A stretch of DNA of 64,000 bases, from the NCBI GenBank assembly GCA_009783085.1, contig WRHU01000006.1, positions 1 through 64,000 of the forward strand. The letters are read 5' to 3'. A model generated the notes under the pieces. The model was not told the origin of the DNA and searched no databases. It worked only from the letters and a program-made list of their open reading frames with translations. The DNA comes from Coriobacteriia bacterium (GTDB lineage: Bacteria > Actinomycetota > Coriobacteriia > Coriobacteriales > UBA8131). This document shows, piece by piece, positions 23,300 through 32,495 of the stretch (position 1 is the stretch's first letter; each line of letters begins with the position of its first letter). Position numbers and translations under genes: made by a program.

Positions 23300-24334
23300 C
23301 TATTCACCGGCGGTCGACTTCTTGGCTTTCAATTCGAGGCTCCCTGTTCCGCTGTCGCCGACGTTAAGCTTAACCTGTTTTCCGTCGCGGAATACCTTAA
23401 CGCTGTTTGGCGCACCAACAATAAGTTCTGCGCCCTCCTCAACCGTATACTTTTCTTTCCAAGGACCATTGTATACCTGAGCAAGCACCGTTTCTCCATC
23501 TACCGAAAGCTGGAGCCACGATGCCCCACCCTCGGCTATCTCGATTCTTAATTCAAAACTCTTGGGCTGAGGGTTTTGATCATCGCCAATTTGATTGCTG
23601 GGAACCGCGTCTGCGACGGTCGCACCATCTACGCCATAATCCGTAGAGTCTGCCGAGGCCCCTGTTGCGGGCAGCGTTCCTGTATCTGATTGCGTGCACT
23701 GGTTAGCCAAAAACGCCCAGCCAATCAAGATAGCCACCAGAATAACAACCAAAGCCCCAATAACCAAAATAGGGTGACGCAGAATAGAAGGGCCTTTTAC
23801 CTGCGAGCGGCTGGCTACATAACTTGGAGTTACGGCAGGCGCATCTTGCTCAGAGGCAAGTCTGCGAACAGAACGTCTTGCATTTGAGGAGCGTGTAGCG
23901 GTTTGCTCCATGGAGCGGTTAAGCGTGGCAGGGTCAGCCGTATCCCAATAGGAGCGCGTACCTTTATTGCGCTGCGAAACGCCAATGCGCGCGCGCTCGG
24001 TACCTCGTTGGCCATAGTAGCCACCTTCACCAGCACGATCGCTCTCTGCTGGAGCGCTTGACGAGTGCTGATTACGGCTTTTTAGGCTCTCGAACTCATG
24101 ATATTCGCGGAGGAATTGCTCGGTAAGTTCAGTAGAGGGTAAGCCCACATAGCGCGCAAAAGACGAAACCATATTGCGGGAATAGCCCTTTAGTGGCATA
24201 TTTTGGAAGTCGCATCGTTCGAGGGCGTTGATAATAGAGGCACGAATGCGCAGGGCATCAGAGACCTGCTCAATGCTCAGGCCTTTTCGTTGGCGTGCAG
24301 CTGCAAGCCGTTCACCAAAGCTTTCGCCTGCCAA
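23300..24334 (-). CDS. RodZ-like helix-turn-helix membrane protein
   Basis: The protein has 344 residues. The N-terminal HTH domain (about 1-75) opens with FGERLAAARQRKGLSIEQV and contains the typical KGYSRNMVSSFARYVGL. A charged region follows, then one membrane segment at about 193-218 (HPILVIGALVVILVAILIGW) and an extracytoplasmic DUF4115-like domain (SWLQLSVDGETVLAQVY, ELIVGAPNSVKV). RodZ links MreB to the wall synthesis machinery; without mreB in the window the role in cell shape is inferred. The start codon is TTG with GAGGAGG five bases upstream. A TGGTATCAT extended -10 lies 53 bases before it. ftsK is the next gene upstream. Confidence 0.9.
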   Translation of the reverse strand: MAGESFGERLAAARQRKGLSIEQVSDALRIRASIINALERCDFQNMPLKGYSRNMVSSFARYVGLPSTELTEQFLREYHEFESLKSRNQHSSSAPAESDRAGEGGYYGQRGTERARIGVSQRNKGTRSYWDTADPATLNRSMEQTATRSSNARRSVRRLASEQDAPAVTPSYVASRSQVKGPSILRHPILVIGALVVILVAILIGWAFLANQCTQSDTGTLPATGASADSTDYGVDGATVADAVPSNQIGDDQNPQPKSFELRIEIAEGGASWLQLSVDGETVLAQVYNGPWKEKYTVEEGAELIVGAPNSVKVFRDGKQVKLNVGDSGTGSLELKAKKSTAGE

Positions 24335-24386
24335 TCAAACCTCCTCAGCTTCCTCAATTAAGCAAATCGTACCATATTATCAGGCA

Positions 24387-24395
24387 TGATACCAT
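24387..24395 (-). promoter_or_regulatory. Extended -10 (TGGTATCAT) before the RodZ-like gene
   Basis: It is identical to the elements before prfB, rpmE and ftsE. A second candidate, TGGTACGAT, lies 20 bases closer to the gene (24367-24375). Both sit in the short gap between ftsK and the RodZ-like gene. Confidence 0.55.
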
Positions 24396-24420
24396 GAGCT
24401 ACGGTTAAAACTATCGCTAT

Positions 24421-27400
24421 CTATGCGCTCTCAAAAGCCTTGAGCGTTTCAAGGTCTAATACGTCATCTATGAGCACCTCGCGGGGTTTACTCCCATTTG
24501 GAGGTCCTACAATGCCCTTCATTTCAAGCATGTCCATAATGCGCCCAGCGCGGGCATAACCCACTTTAAGACGTCGTTGTAGGGTCGAAGTCGAGCCAAG
24601 GCCACTAGAAACCACTATGTCAGCCGCTTCCCACATGAGGGGGTCGTCGTCGCCAGCATCCCCACTAGTTCCAATTCCAGCAGCGCTTAAGCCAGGTGAT
24701 GAGGTAAAGAGAATGTCCTCGTGGTAGTCGGGCTCACCTTGGCTGCGCAAAAACTCAACCGCCGTTTCGATTTCTGGCTCGCTTACAAAGCATCCTTGTA
24801 TGCGCATAGGTTTGCTGTACTCAGGTCTGCCAAAGAGCAAGTCGCCCAGACCGATAAGATCCTCTGCGCCCGGCGTGTCGAGAATAACGCGCGAGTCGAT
24901 GCCTGATGCAACGGTAAACGCAATGCGGTTGACGATGTTTGCCTTGATGAGACCCGTAATAACGTTGGTCGAGGGACGCTGCGTTGCAACAATAAGATGC
25001 AGACCAGCTGCACGTGCAAGCTGGGCAAGACGGCTAATAGATGCCTCAACCTCTTTGCCCGCGACCATCATAAGGTCGGCAAGCTCGTCGATTACTATAA
25101 CGATATAGGGCATGGTAGCAGCAAGTTCCTCTTGCAAGACTGCTTCTGATTTTTGCTCAGCTGCAGCTGCTGCAGCTGCCGAGGCTGAGGCGCTTGCTGA
25201 GTTTTCTGAGCCATTTGCTTGCTGGGAACTGCTCATTGGCTCGCCAAACTCGTCAAGTTCGTCAAGCTCGCTGCTCGCGCTTGGGCTAACGGCAGCCTCA
25301 GCAGCCTTGGCAGCAGCTTTTGCCTCCTCGGCAGCCCTGCGCTCAAGTTCGGCAGTAACTTTGACATTAAACTGACGAATATTTTTAACTGCGTGTTTTT
25401 CAAAGACCTTAAGACGGCGTTCCATCTCAAGCACCGCCCAGGCAAGCGCACTCGCTGCTTGTGCGGGGTCGGTAATAACCGGCACGTACAAATGAGGAAT
25501 GCCGTTGTAGAGCGAAAGCTCAACACGTTTGGGGTCGATAAGAATCATGCGCACGTCGCGCGGGGTTGCACGCATAAGCACACTCATAATAATGGAGTTA
25601 ATTGCCACCGATTTACCCGAACCCGTTGTACCACCAATAAGCAGATGAGGCATGGTGGTGAGGTCGGCAGTAATGGCATCTCCTTCAACATCTTTACCAA
25701 TGGCGAGCTGCAGAGGCCCTGGTTGCGATGCAGGCAAAACGTCGCCAAGAAGCACCGTATTGCGGGTATCATTGGGAACTTCAATGCCCACCAGCGAAGT
25801 GCCCGGTATAGGAGCAACAATACGAACCGCAAGTGCGGCAAGTGCGAGCTGAATATCGTCTTGCAAGTTGGTAACGCGGTTCAAGCGCACACCTTCGCCC
25901 AAAGAAATCTTATAAAGCGTGACCGTTGGGCCTGCTATCCAGCCAATAACCTCGCCATCAACACCAAACTCCTCAAGCGTAGCTTGGAGGCGGGCGGCAG
26001 TTGTTTTAAGTTCGCTGATGCCTGCCTTGGTGGTAGCCTTTTCGCGAGAAACACGCAAAATGCGCTCGTCGGGCAGTTTGAAATTATCGAGAAGCGCACT
26101 TGCACTGCTGACGCTGGCTGAAGCAGCGGCAATTTTGCCCGCTGAGCCATTTGAACCTCGAGTGCTGGTCTTTGCACTGCCCTTTGAGTTGCGAGCGCTG
26201 CGACTTGTTGTTCCGCTTGCCTCGCCTCTGCCCTCTCTGCCCTCTCTACCCTCTCTGCTTGTGCTTGCGCCGTCCTCAAAATCAAGGCTTTCAACCGACA
26301 ACCTCCCTCGATTAACTCCCGTTGGCGTAAGCACACTCGCTCCCTGCGACGCAGAAAGACGGCGCGTTGAGCCAAGGTCTGCCGTTGCAGAAAGCGGCAG
26401 CTTACCCTGTGGACCATCAAGGTAGCTCTCCTCATACAAAGCTTCGTCATAGAGATTTTCGGTCGCATACGGAGTTTTACGCAAGCGCGTAGGGTTCATG
26501 AAGGCAGCGGCATTGGGGTCTGTGCCGTTTGGGCCCAGCATATACGCACCCTGAAACGACGGCAGCTCAACGGCGTTTTCTTCCTGCCTTGTTTTTATGA
26601 AAGTAACAACACGCTCGATAAGACCAGTAATAGAAAAACCAATGAGCATGGCACCTGCAATTATCAGAGCCACAAAAATGATGTTAGTTGGAATCAGACC
26701 AATAGAACTCAAACCCGCCCATGCCAGCGCACCGCCAAGGTATCCGCCCTGACTCATGGCGGCATCGGGCTGCAAAATGGCCTCAGGATCTGCCGCAGCA
26801 CCCGGTGTTGACGAGCCCAAAAGGGAGATAACACCGAGGAAAATGAGCGAGAGACCCAGCACAAAACGCAGGGGCGCATAGGTGAGTCGCTTTTTAATAA
26901 AAAAGGTTAAACCCCACAAAATTACGATAAAGGGCAAAAGGAAGGTGCCGAGCCCAATAAATAAATGCACCGTATCGCTTAAAACGCGGGCGACAATAGC
27001 CTCTCCCGGTGCCAAGATGACCACAAGGAGCACGATGCCTATGACCGTAATTGCTAATCCGATGACATCGTTTTTGACTGTTTCGCTGAGGAGCGGGGCC
27101 TTAGGGATAAACTCTTCTTCTGGCACAACCGCAGTTTTGCGTTGGTTTTTAGCAGGTGCTGAGTTGCGCGCGCCGCCACGACTGTTACTGCGTGTGTTGT
27201 TGGCAGCTCCGCCGCGTGTGTTGCTGGCAGCTCCGCCGCGCGGTTTGCTTGCTTGCCCACCCCGTGCGCTGTTGCGAGCGTTGCTTGTGTTTTTTTGCGC
27301 ACCGGCACGGGCAGCTGGACGAGCCTTGCTGCTGCCTTTTTTCGCAGTGCTGGCGCCTGCGCGCGCTGACGTTGCGCGCGGCTTTGCTTTGCTCTGCGGA

Positions 27401-27492
27401 CTGCGTTGCGCGCTCAGTTGCGCACTGTGTGCGGTGCTGCACGCGCTACCGCGCGCAGCAGGTTTTGAAGCTCTTCTTTGCTTGGTGTTCAA
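24421..27492 (-). CDS. ftsK: DNA translocase FtsK/SpoIIIE
   Basis: This division-site DNA pump clears and resolves chromosomes during septation. Of 1023 residues, the first 125 are a basic Ala/Arg/Gly/Ser-rich tail; about four membrane segments follow (about 140-300); then a linker and the RecA-like motor with Walker A (GGTTGSGKSVAINS, about 617-630) and Walker B (IVIVIDELADLMM, about 795). The C-terminal gamma winged helix (STLQRRLKVGYARAGRIMD), which reads KOPS-like sequences, is intact. Between Walker A and B lies a low-complexity insert of about 65 residues (Ala, Ser, Glu), unusual inside the motor. The start codon is TTG with CCGGAGG upstream; an ATG is absent nearby. Confidence 0.97.
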   Translation of the reverse strand: MNTKQRRASKPAARGSACSTAHSAQLSAQRSPQSKAKPRATSARAGASTAKKGSSKARPAARAGAQKNTSNARNSARGGQASKPRGGAASNTRGGAANNTRSNSRGGARNSAPAKNQRKTAVVPEEEFIPKAPLLSETVKNDVIGLAITVIGIVLLVVILAPGEAIVARVLSDTVHLFIGLGTFLLPFIVILWGLTFFIKKRLTYAPLRFVLGLSLIFLGVISLLGSSTPGAAADPEAILQPDAAMSQGGYLGGALAWAGLSSIGLIPTNIIFVALIIAGAMLIGFSITGLIERVVTFIKTRQEENAVELPSFQGAYMLGPNGTDPNAAAFMNPTRLRKTPYATENLYDEALYEESYLDGPQGKLPLSATADLGSTRRLSASQGASVLTPTGVNRGRLSVESLDFEDGASTSREGREGREGRGEASGTTSRSARNSKGSAKTSTRGSNGSAGKIAAASASVSSASALLDNFKLPDERILRVSREKATTKAGISELKTTAARLQATLEEFGVDGEVIGWIAGPTVTLYKISLGEGVRLNRVTNLQDDIQLALAALAVRIVAPIPGTSLVGIEVPNDTRNTVLLGDVLPASQPGPLQLAIGKDVEGDAITADLTTMPHLLIGGTTGSGKSVAINSIIMSVLMRATPRDVRMILIDPKRVELSLYNGIPHLYVPVITDPAQAASALAWAVLEMERRLKVFEKHAVKNIRQFNVKVTAELERRAAEEAKAAAKAAEAAVSPSASSELDELDEFGEPMSSSQQANGSENSASASASAAAAAAAEQKSEAVLQEELAATMPYIVIVIDELADLMMVAGKEVEASISRLAQLARAAGLHLIVATQRPSTNVITGLIKANIVNRIAFTVASGIDSRVILDTPGAEDLIGLGDLLFGRPEYSKPMRIQGCFVSEPEIETAVEFLRSQGEPDYHEDILFTSSPGLSAAGIGTSGDAGDDDPLMWEAADIVVSSGLGSTSTLQRRLKVGYARAGRIMDMLEMKGIVGPPNGSKPREVLIDDVLDLETLKAFESA

Positions 27493-27549
27493 GTAAAGAC
27501 CTCCGGGTTCGTTTAGGTTATTACTAAGGTCTTTTGTAATTTTTTTATT

Positions 27550-27558
27550 ATTTTACCA
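27550..27558 (-). promoter_or_regulatory. Extended -10 (TGGTAAAAT) before ftsK
   Basis: The element lies about 58 bases before the TTG start in an AT-rich gap (27493-27698). It fits the TGG-TANNAT pattern seen at five other genes here. Confidence 0.5.
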
Positions 27559-27698
27559 TTTGTATCTCAATAAGGCTAGAAAAATTAGCAATTTTATAAC
27601 TTTTTTGGCTTTTGGTCATTTTTGAGCAAACAAACGGCTCCAGAATACGCCGAACAAACATAACCGCTGGTCAGAATGCGCACAGGATAAAACAAAAT

Positions 27699-27727
27699 GC
27701 AACAGGCGACTCAAGGAAGCCTGTTGC
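27699..27727 (-). terminator. Rho-independent terminator after the DUF4190-like gene
   Basis: GCAACAGGC and GCCTGTTGC pair across an 11-base loop. On the - strand the stem is followed by ATTTTGTTTTA. It lies 42 bases past the stop codon of the gene at 27769. Confidence 0.85.
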
Positions 27728-27768
27728 ATTAGTTCCGTACTTAGTTTTGTACTTTGTTTAGTTTTGCT

Positions 27769-28416
27769 TTATTGCGCTGTCAGCCCAAGAGCAAAAAGAA
27801 GCAGCCAGATTGACAAGCCAACTATTGAGGTCACAAGACCTGCGGTTGCTCTTGCTGTGAGGCCTCCAACTTTGTGGGCTGTGTTTCGTCCAATAATGCC
27901 CAGCACCAAGCCGATAATACCAGCAATAATACCGCCGAACATCAGCAGGGGAAGAAGGGCAAGACCCCCTCCCAAAGAGGCAAGAGCTGCCTCAGGGTTA
28001 TCTAAAATTGCTGGACCTGCAGATGCAACTAGTGCTATTGTCACAACAAAGAAGAGCGGTACCGAAACCACACAAATAATACCAAGAATGAGCGAAGCTA
28101 GACCCATGCCACTTCCAGCGCTGCGGGGCAAGGGAGCCGCATAACCTTGTTGCACTTGGCCATACACAGGCTGACTGTAGCCCACCTGTCCCATTCCTTC
28201 TCCCTGCGAAGGTTGTGACTGAAAAGTCTCACCTTGGCTGACCGGCTGTGCATAGGTAGGCGGAGTATAGGCTTCTTGGACAACAGGCTGGACAACAGGC
28301 TGGACATCTGCCTGCGCTGCTACAGCGCCAGCCGCTTCAACAGCTACATCAGCTCCACAAAACGGACAAAAAGCTGCGTCACCTTCAAAGGACATTCCAC
28401 ATTTTTTACATACCAT
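27769..28416 (-). CDS. Zinc-ribbon, DUF4190-like membrane protein
   Basis: The 215-residue protein starts with a zinc ribbon (CKKCGMSFEGDAAFCPFCGAD), followed by a long Gln/Pro/Val/Tyr-rich linker (about 30-105) and a C-terminal membrane domain with about three hydrophobic segments. The pattern LASLILGIICVVSVPLF and VLGIIGRNTAHKVGG is typical of DUF4190-type domains. The ATG at 28416 has AAAGG seven bases upstream. Family members have no known function; the zinc ribbon and linker suggest an adaptor role in the membrane. A similar zinc-ribbon membrane protein lies at 32496-32966. It is a single-gene unit closed by its own terminator. Confidence 0.75.
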   Translation of the reverse strand: MVCKKCGMSFEGDAAFCPFCGADVAVEAAGAVAAQADVQPVVQPVVQEAYTPPTYAQPVSQGETFQSQPSQGEGMGQVGYSQPVYGQVQQGYAAPLPRSAGSGMGLASLILGIICVVSVPLFFVVTIALVASAGPAILDNPEAALASLGGGLALLPLLMFGGIIAGIIGLVLGIIGRNTAHKVGGLTARATAGLVTSIVGLSIWLLLFALGLTAQ

Positions 28417-28572
28417 GTTTCTACCTTTCTCTTGTGTGCGGCTCCTTAATGAAATCTTGCAGAGGAGTGGCACGGGGGATTGCGTGCGGCATACAAGCTC
28501 ATAATTCAAACACATATTTCTCTCTAAGCATTTTAGCGCACTTTAAGAAAAACTATGCGCTCACAGACAAGC

Positions 28573-29607
28573 TTAGGCAAGATTGGTGAACCAGTAGTAC
28601 CACCAACCAGGAATCTCTCGAAACAAGGTAAAAGGTGCGGGCAAGCCAGCTTTGGGGTCATCGGCAGGAACAGTGCTCACATCTAAGCCCTCCGCTAGAT
28701 AGAGCATTTTGACGCGTGCAAGATGATAGAAATTGCTTATTGTACTAACACTTTCGAATCCAGCAGATTTTATCATTTCAACCGTGTTGGCAGCAGATTC
28801 CTGCGTATTATCTCCGTGTTCGTCAACAAGAATGTCCTCTTCGGCAACCCCATGTGCAACGGCATAGTCATACATCGCCCACGCCTCATTGGTACCGTCA
28901 GAATCGATGCCGCCACTCATAATGAGAACTTGCGTGCGCCCCTGCTCATAAAGCTCAATCGCCTTGTCAAGCCGGTCTTGTAAGGTGAGCGAGGGGGTTC
29001 CGTTAGGAAATACATGGGCACCAAGCACCACAGCCGCATCTGTCTTGTTGATGTATTCCGTTGTGCCAAAACAAAGCATTTGCCCTAAGGGAAATAGCAC
29101 GCCAACCACACAAACGGTGAGCGCCACAGCAACAGCAGTTGCCAAGCGCGATGGACGGTTGGCACGGCGTACCAGCGATGCACCAAAAAGTATCGCTGCC
29201 GCAAGCAGCACAAAACCTATCGCAATAAAAAGTGAAAACGGAAGGGGAAAGCCTAACTTAATATCGCCCTGTAGTGCTGCTCCATACACTCCACCCATAT
29301 TTTGGAAGGCAAAAAGAGCGAACAAAGCACTTGGTACGGCCTCGACAATACGAAGTACAAGCCCTCGGGGAATACGTATCGCAAAAGCGTACAGCGAAAC
29401 GATGAGCGCAAACTGCAAAATAAGCCTGAGCGCAAACGGCATGAAGCTCAAGTCAATCCACCAGACATTTTGGTTATAGGTATTACCGAGTGCAGCTGCC
29501 ACCAAACTCAGAAGCGAGTAGCTCGCAAAAAAGAGTGCGAGGCCACGAGCGCAGGTAACAAGCAACCAAACAAAGGGGTTGGTCGATTGCCGACGTCCAG
29601 AACTCAT
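28573..29607 (-). CDS. YdcF/SanA-type DUF218 membrane protein
   Basis: Of 344 residues, the N-terminal 185 contain about five membrane segments. The C-terminal DUF218 domain shows DAAVVLGAHVFPNGTPSLTL, QVLIMSGGIDSDGTNEAW, VDEHGDNTQESAANTVEM and STISNFYHLARVKMLY. These match the ElyC/SanA/YdcF group, which is tied to envelope integrity and the handling of lipid-linked wall or polysaccharide intermediates. Its ATG overlaps the stop of the DUF1385 gene (ATGA), so these genes and thyX form a translationally coupled trio. The substrate is unknown. Confidence 0.87.
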   Translation of the reverse strand: MSSGRRQSTNPFVWLLVTCARGLALFFASYSLLSLVAAALGNTYNQNVWWIDLSFMPFALRLILQFALIVSLYAFAIRIPRGLVLRIVEAVPSALFALFAFQNMGGVYGAALQGDIKLGFPLPFSLFIAIGFVLLAAAILFGASLVRRANRPSRLATAVAVALTVCVVGVLFPLGQMLCFGTTEYINKTDAAVVLGAHVFPNGTPSLTLQDRLDKAIELYEQGRTQVLIMSGGIDSDGTNEAWAMYDYAVAHGVAEEDILVDEHGDNTQESAANTVEMIKSAGFESVSTISNFYHLARVKMLYLAEGLDVSTVPADDPKAGLPAPFTLFREIPGWWYYWFTNLA

Positions 29608-30950
29608 GCACCCTCCGCAGCTGGAACGTTAGGCCCGTTGGTATCCTTGCCCTGCTCGGCAGCCTCTTTTTGCTCGCGCCGCAACACGCAAAGCATAGCT
29701 TCTATTGCACATTCCAGCATGCCATCGTCGGGCTCGTTGGTGGTAAGACGCTGCAACTGCATGCCAGGCCACAGGATAATGCGCACGAGCGGATTATTGG
29801 GGCGGCTGCCCGCCCACTTAACCGTAACCTCATAACTAAAGCCAGCGATAAGCGGCAAGAGAATAATGCGCGAAATAATAACCAGAATAAGACGGAAAAC
29901 GCCATTTTCAACGCCAAGCCCGTCAATAAGCAACTGTACGGGAACGAGCGTAAATACGAGAATGGCAATAATCATGGTCATGAGCATAAAGGCCGTGCCG
30001 CAACGTACGTGCAGCGTGGGGAAACGACGGGCGTTAGGTACCGTCAAATCAAGGCCGTGTTCATAGCAATGAATGGTTTTGTGTTCGGCACCATGATAGG
30101 CAAACATTCGCTGAATGTCGTTCATGCGCCCGATAAGCCAGATATAAAACACAAAAATCGCAACACGTAAAAAACCGTCAACGATATTCCACAAAATAGT
30201 GCGGTCACCATAATCGCCCACAATAAGATTGGTGACAATCGCCGGAAGCACCACAAAAATACCAATGCCGAGCAAAATGCCCATAATCATGGTTGCCGTC
30301 ATAACAGGTTTGGGGAGAATGCTTTCGGGGGCATCATCTTGGGAGTTATCTGGGGTGTCTTGGGCGGCTTTTGCAACTGCGGTGTCTGCAGCGTCTGCCG
30401 CATCTGCAGCTACCGCGTCTGCCGCATCTGCAGCGTCTGCGGTGACGCTCAGCTTGGCTTCAGTCTTGAGTTCGACCTTGGTGTCGCTCTCAGCCTCGCC
30501 CTCGGCTTTGCTTTCAGCAAGCTTTTTGGCTTCATTTTCCTCGTATTCAAGACCCTCAAAAGCATACTGCGTTGCAATCTCAAGTGCCTTGTATCCAAGC
30601 ATCAAAGACTCAACCAGTGCCGTACAGCCACGAACAACGGGCTTGTACATCCAAGAGTTTTTGTCCTTGCCACTTTCGAGGTCATGTTCCTCAACGTGCA
30701 TAGTTTCATCGGGCTTGCGCACCGCAAGTGCCCAGTTGTATTTGCCGCGCATCATAATGCCCTCGATGAGAGCCTGCCCGCCCACGTGCGTACGACAAAC
30801 TACGCCTGTTTCATCAACGGCACGAGCCATCTCGCTGGGAGCTGCAAGCGGTTGCTCAAGAGCTTGCTCTTGGGAGAAATCAAGCTTCCGAGCAGCTTCA
30901 ACGTTTACTCCGCCGTCAATGACCTTACTAGTTTTTACTTTGGTGGTCAT
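29604..30950 (-). CDS. DUF1385 family membrane protein
   Basis: The protein has 448 residues. The family marks are GGQALIEGIMMRGKYNWALAV near residue 56 (split here: GGQALIEGIMM, RGKYNWALAV) and AYHGAEHKTIHCYEHG near residue 288, with about four membrane segments between 215 and 400. Between residues 140 and 200 lies an insert of Ala, Asp and Glu with ADAADAADAVAADAADAADT, encoded by an obvious GCATCTGCAGCGTCTGC-type DNA repeat. DUF1385 (YqhQ-like) genes are common in Gram-positive bacteria, often beside prfA or rpmE; no function is proven. It overlaps thyX upstream and ydcF-like downstream by four bases each. Confidence 0.88.
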   Translation of the reverse strand: MTTKVKTSKVIDGGVNVEAARKLDFSQEQALEQPLAAPSEMARAVDETGVVCRTHVGGQALIEGIMMRGKYNWALAVRKPDETMHVEEHDLESGKDKNSWMYKPVVRGCTALVESLMLGYKALEIATQYAFEGLEYEENEAKKLAESKAEGEAESDTKVELKTEAKLSVTADAADAADAVAADAADAADTAVAKAAQDTPDNSQDDAPESILPKPVMTATMIMGILLGIGIFVVLPAIVTNLIVGDYGDRTILWNIVDGFLRVAIFVFYIWLIGRMNDIQRMFAYHGAEHKTIHCYEHGLDLTVPNARRFPTLHVRCGTAFMLMTMIIAILVFTLVPVQLLIDGLGVENGVFRLILVIISRIILLPLIAGFSYEVTVKWAGSRPNNPLVRIILWPGMQLQRLTTNEPDDGMLECAIEAMLCVLRREQKEAAEQGKDTNGPNVPAAEGA

Positions 30951-31639
30951 GCTCTCACCGCCTTATCAAAGGGGTCGCCACACGTCATTTTGCCCTCAGG
31001 GCACGCACCCCTCACGCACGGGGCTCCTGCGTCCATAAAAATGTAGGGGGCTGTTGGAACGCATAGTTCAAGCATGCGGTTTCCCAGCTCTTGTATCTCC
31101 CATTGCGCGCGGCGACAACAACGGAGCGAAAAGAAGTGCAGCAGCTCGCGAATATTCATTGTAACCACAATTTTGCTTATGCAGGCGTTGGGCAGCACAT
31201 AGCGTGCGTCCTCGGCAGGAATGCCCGCTTCTACGAGCGCGGCATACGTTTGATACGTGTTTTCTATTGCCGCATCAAATACCGATTTTAACTCGGCGTT
31301 TGTTTCTACGGAAGGTGGTGTTACAATCTCTGGCTTGGCAGAATAGGTAACGTAGCGTTGGCTTTGCTGGTTAAAACTTGCAAGACGATGGCGCACGAGC
31401 TGGTGGGTAAGCGCGCGGCTCACACCGTCGATAGCAAAGGTGTATGAGGCGTGTTCTAAGGCGGAATGATGTCCGCTTTTCATAATGGTCGCCAACACTT
31501 TGTTGACTTGTTCTTCGGTCATGCTCTCCATAAGCTCAGCGGCTCCGAGGGGGGCATAACAAAGTCGTGCTGCCGTGGCGATAGCTCGCTCGGGGTCAGC
31601 CGTATGATTTAGCAGTGTGACGCTCAAAGACGTGTTCAT
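30947..31639 (-). CDS. thyX: Flavin-dependent thymidylate synthase
   Basis: This enzyme makes dTMP from dUMP with FAD and NADPH, using methylenetetrahydrofolate only as the carbon donor. The signature RHRLASFNQQSQRY (RHRxxSxNxxSxR) lies near residue 83, and the C-terminal flavin/substrate region has MNIRELLHFFSLRCC. At 230 residues it is a normal length. I choose ATG 31639, with GAGGAG four bases before it, over an ATG 12 bases upstream that would contain part of that site. It is coupled to the DUF1385 gene through an ATGA overlap. No thyA is visible. Confidence 0.95.
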   Translation of the reverse strand: MNTSLSVTLLNHTADPERAIATAARLCYAPLGAAELMESMTEEQVNKVLATIMKSGHHSALEHASYTFAIDGVSRALTHQLVRHRLASFNQQSQRYVTYSAKPEIVTPPSVETNAELKSVFDAAIENTYQTYAALVEAGIPAEDARYVLPNACISKIVVTMNIRELLHFFSLRCCRRAQWEIQELGNRMLELCVPTAPYIFMDAGAPCVRGACPEGKMTCGDPFDKAVRA

Positions 31640-31686
31640 GAAACTCCTCATTTGCCCTCGGCTATATGTATGCTCTTATAATAAAC

Positions 31687-31719
31687 GATGAGCCAGACAC
31701 ACGCAGCGTCCGGCTCATC
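31687..31719 (-). terminator. Rho-independent terminator of rpmE
   Basis: GATGAGCC and GGCTCATC pair across a 17-base loop, followed on the - strand by GTTTATTAT. It lies 26 bases past the rpmE stop codon. Confidence 0.75.
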
Positions 31720-31744
31720 AGTATCCCTTGTTGTTACGCGTGCG

Positions 31745-32284
31745 TTACTCAGCGGTTTCGCTCGCTGCTTCGGGGGCTTCCTCAGAAGCGCTTTCGGCAG
31801 CTTCGGCAGCCTCGGCGGTTCCCTCAGCAGGAGCCTCTACAGCAGCATCGGCGTTCTCGGTAGCCTCAGCGGTTTCAGCACCATCAGCACCTTCAACAGC
31901 CTCAGTTGCCTCCTCAGCGGGAGCTTCTTTAGAAGCTTTGGGAGCTTTTTCTGCATATTTAGCAGCCTTGGCGGCCTTAGCAGCAGCTTTCTCCTCGCGC
32001 GCAGCCTTAGCAGCAGCCTCAGATGCCTCAGAAGCGGCCTGCTTAGCAGCCTTCTTGTCAGCCTCACGCTGAGCAACTGAACTTGCCGCAGAGCCAAACT
32101 TATCCGCAAAACGCTGAACGCGTCCACCGGTATCTACAAACTTCTGTTGACCAGTGTAAAACGGGTGACAAACATTGCAAAGCTCCAAGCGAAGCTCTGG
32201 TTTGGTTGCTCGTGTTTGGAAGGTATTGCCGCATGAACAGTGCACGGTGCACTCAACATAATCGGGGTGAATTCCCTTTTTCAT
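31745..32284 (-). CDS. rpmE: 50S ribosomal protein L31 with acidic Ala/Glu tail
   Basis: Residues 1-70 are a standard L31 with zinc-type cysteines: [35 protein letters not shown] and [12 protein letters not shown]. The usual length is about 65-75; here the protein runs to 179 because of a C-terminal tail made almost wholly of Ala, Glu, Lys, Asp and Thr. The tail is first Lys/Ala-rich and later acidic. The frame is intact with no stop until 31745. The ATG at 32284 has AAGGAGAAGAG upstream, and an extended -10 lies at 32345. A single-gene unit with its own terminator. Confidence 0.93.
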   Translation of the reverse strand: MKKGIHPDYVECTVHCSCGNTFQTRATKPELRLELCNVCHPFYTGQQKFVDTGGRVQRFADKFGSAASSVAQREADKKAAKQAASEASEAAAKAAREEKAAAKAAKAAKYAEKAPKASKEAPAEEATEAVEGADGAETAEATENADAAVEAPAEGTAEAAEAAESASEEAPEAASETAE

Positions 32285-32344
32285 TCTCTTCTCCTTAAGC
32301 GTCTTGGTTACCGACCAAGACAGGTGTTGGGTCAAACTCAAGTA

Positions 32345-32353
32345 TGATACCAC
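32345..32353 (-). promoter_or_regulatory. Extended -10 (TGGTATCAT) before rpmE
   Basis: TATCAT preceded by TGG lies about 62 bases before the start codon. A TTGCTC at 19 bases spacing could serve as a weak -35. Confidence 0.6.
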
Positions 32354-32407
32354 AAAATGAGCGTTTTTGAGCAAAAAAGTTGAAACTATTTGATGTGAAA
32401 ATAATTA

Positions 32408-32436
32408 GCAGGCGCGCCGCAATGCGGCGCGCCTGC
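32408..32436 (-). terminator. Strong GC-rich terminator hairpin
   Basis: GCAGGCGCGCCGC and GCGGCGCGCCTGC pair perfectly around a three-base loop. On the - strand the stem is followed by TAATTATTTTC. It lies 60 bases past the stop of the gene at 32496. Confidence 0.85.
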
Positions 32437-32495
32437 CTCTTCATAAACGTATTGGCAGCTTCTCAACTCAGTAAAAAGCTGCACCACCGTATCCG

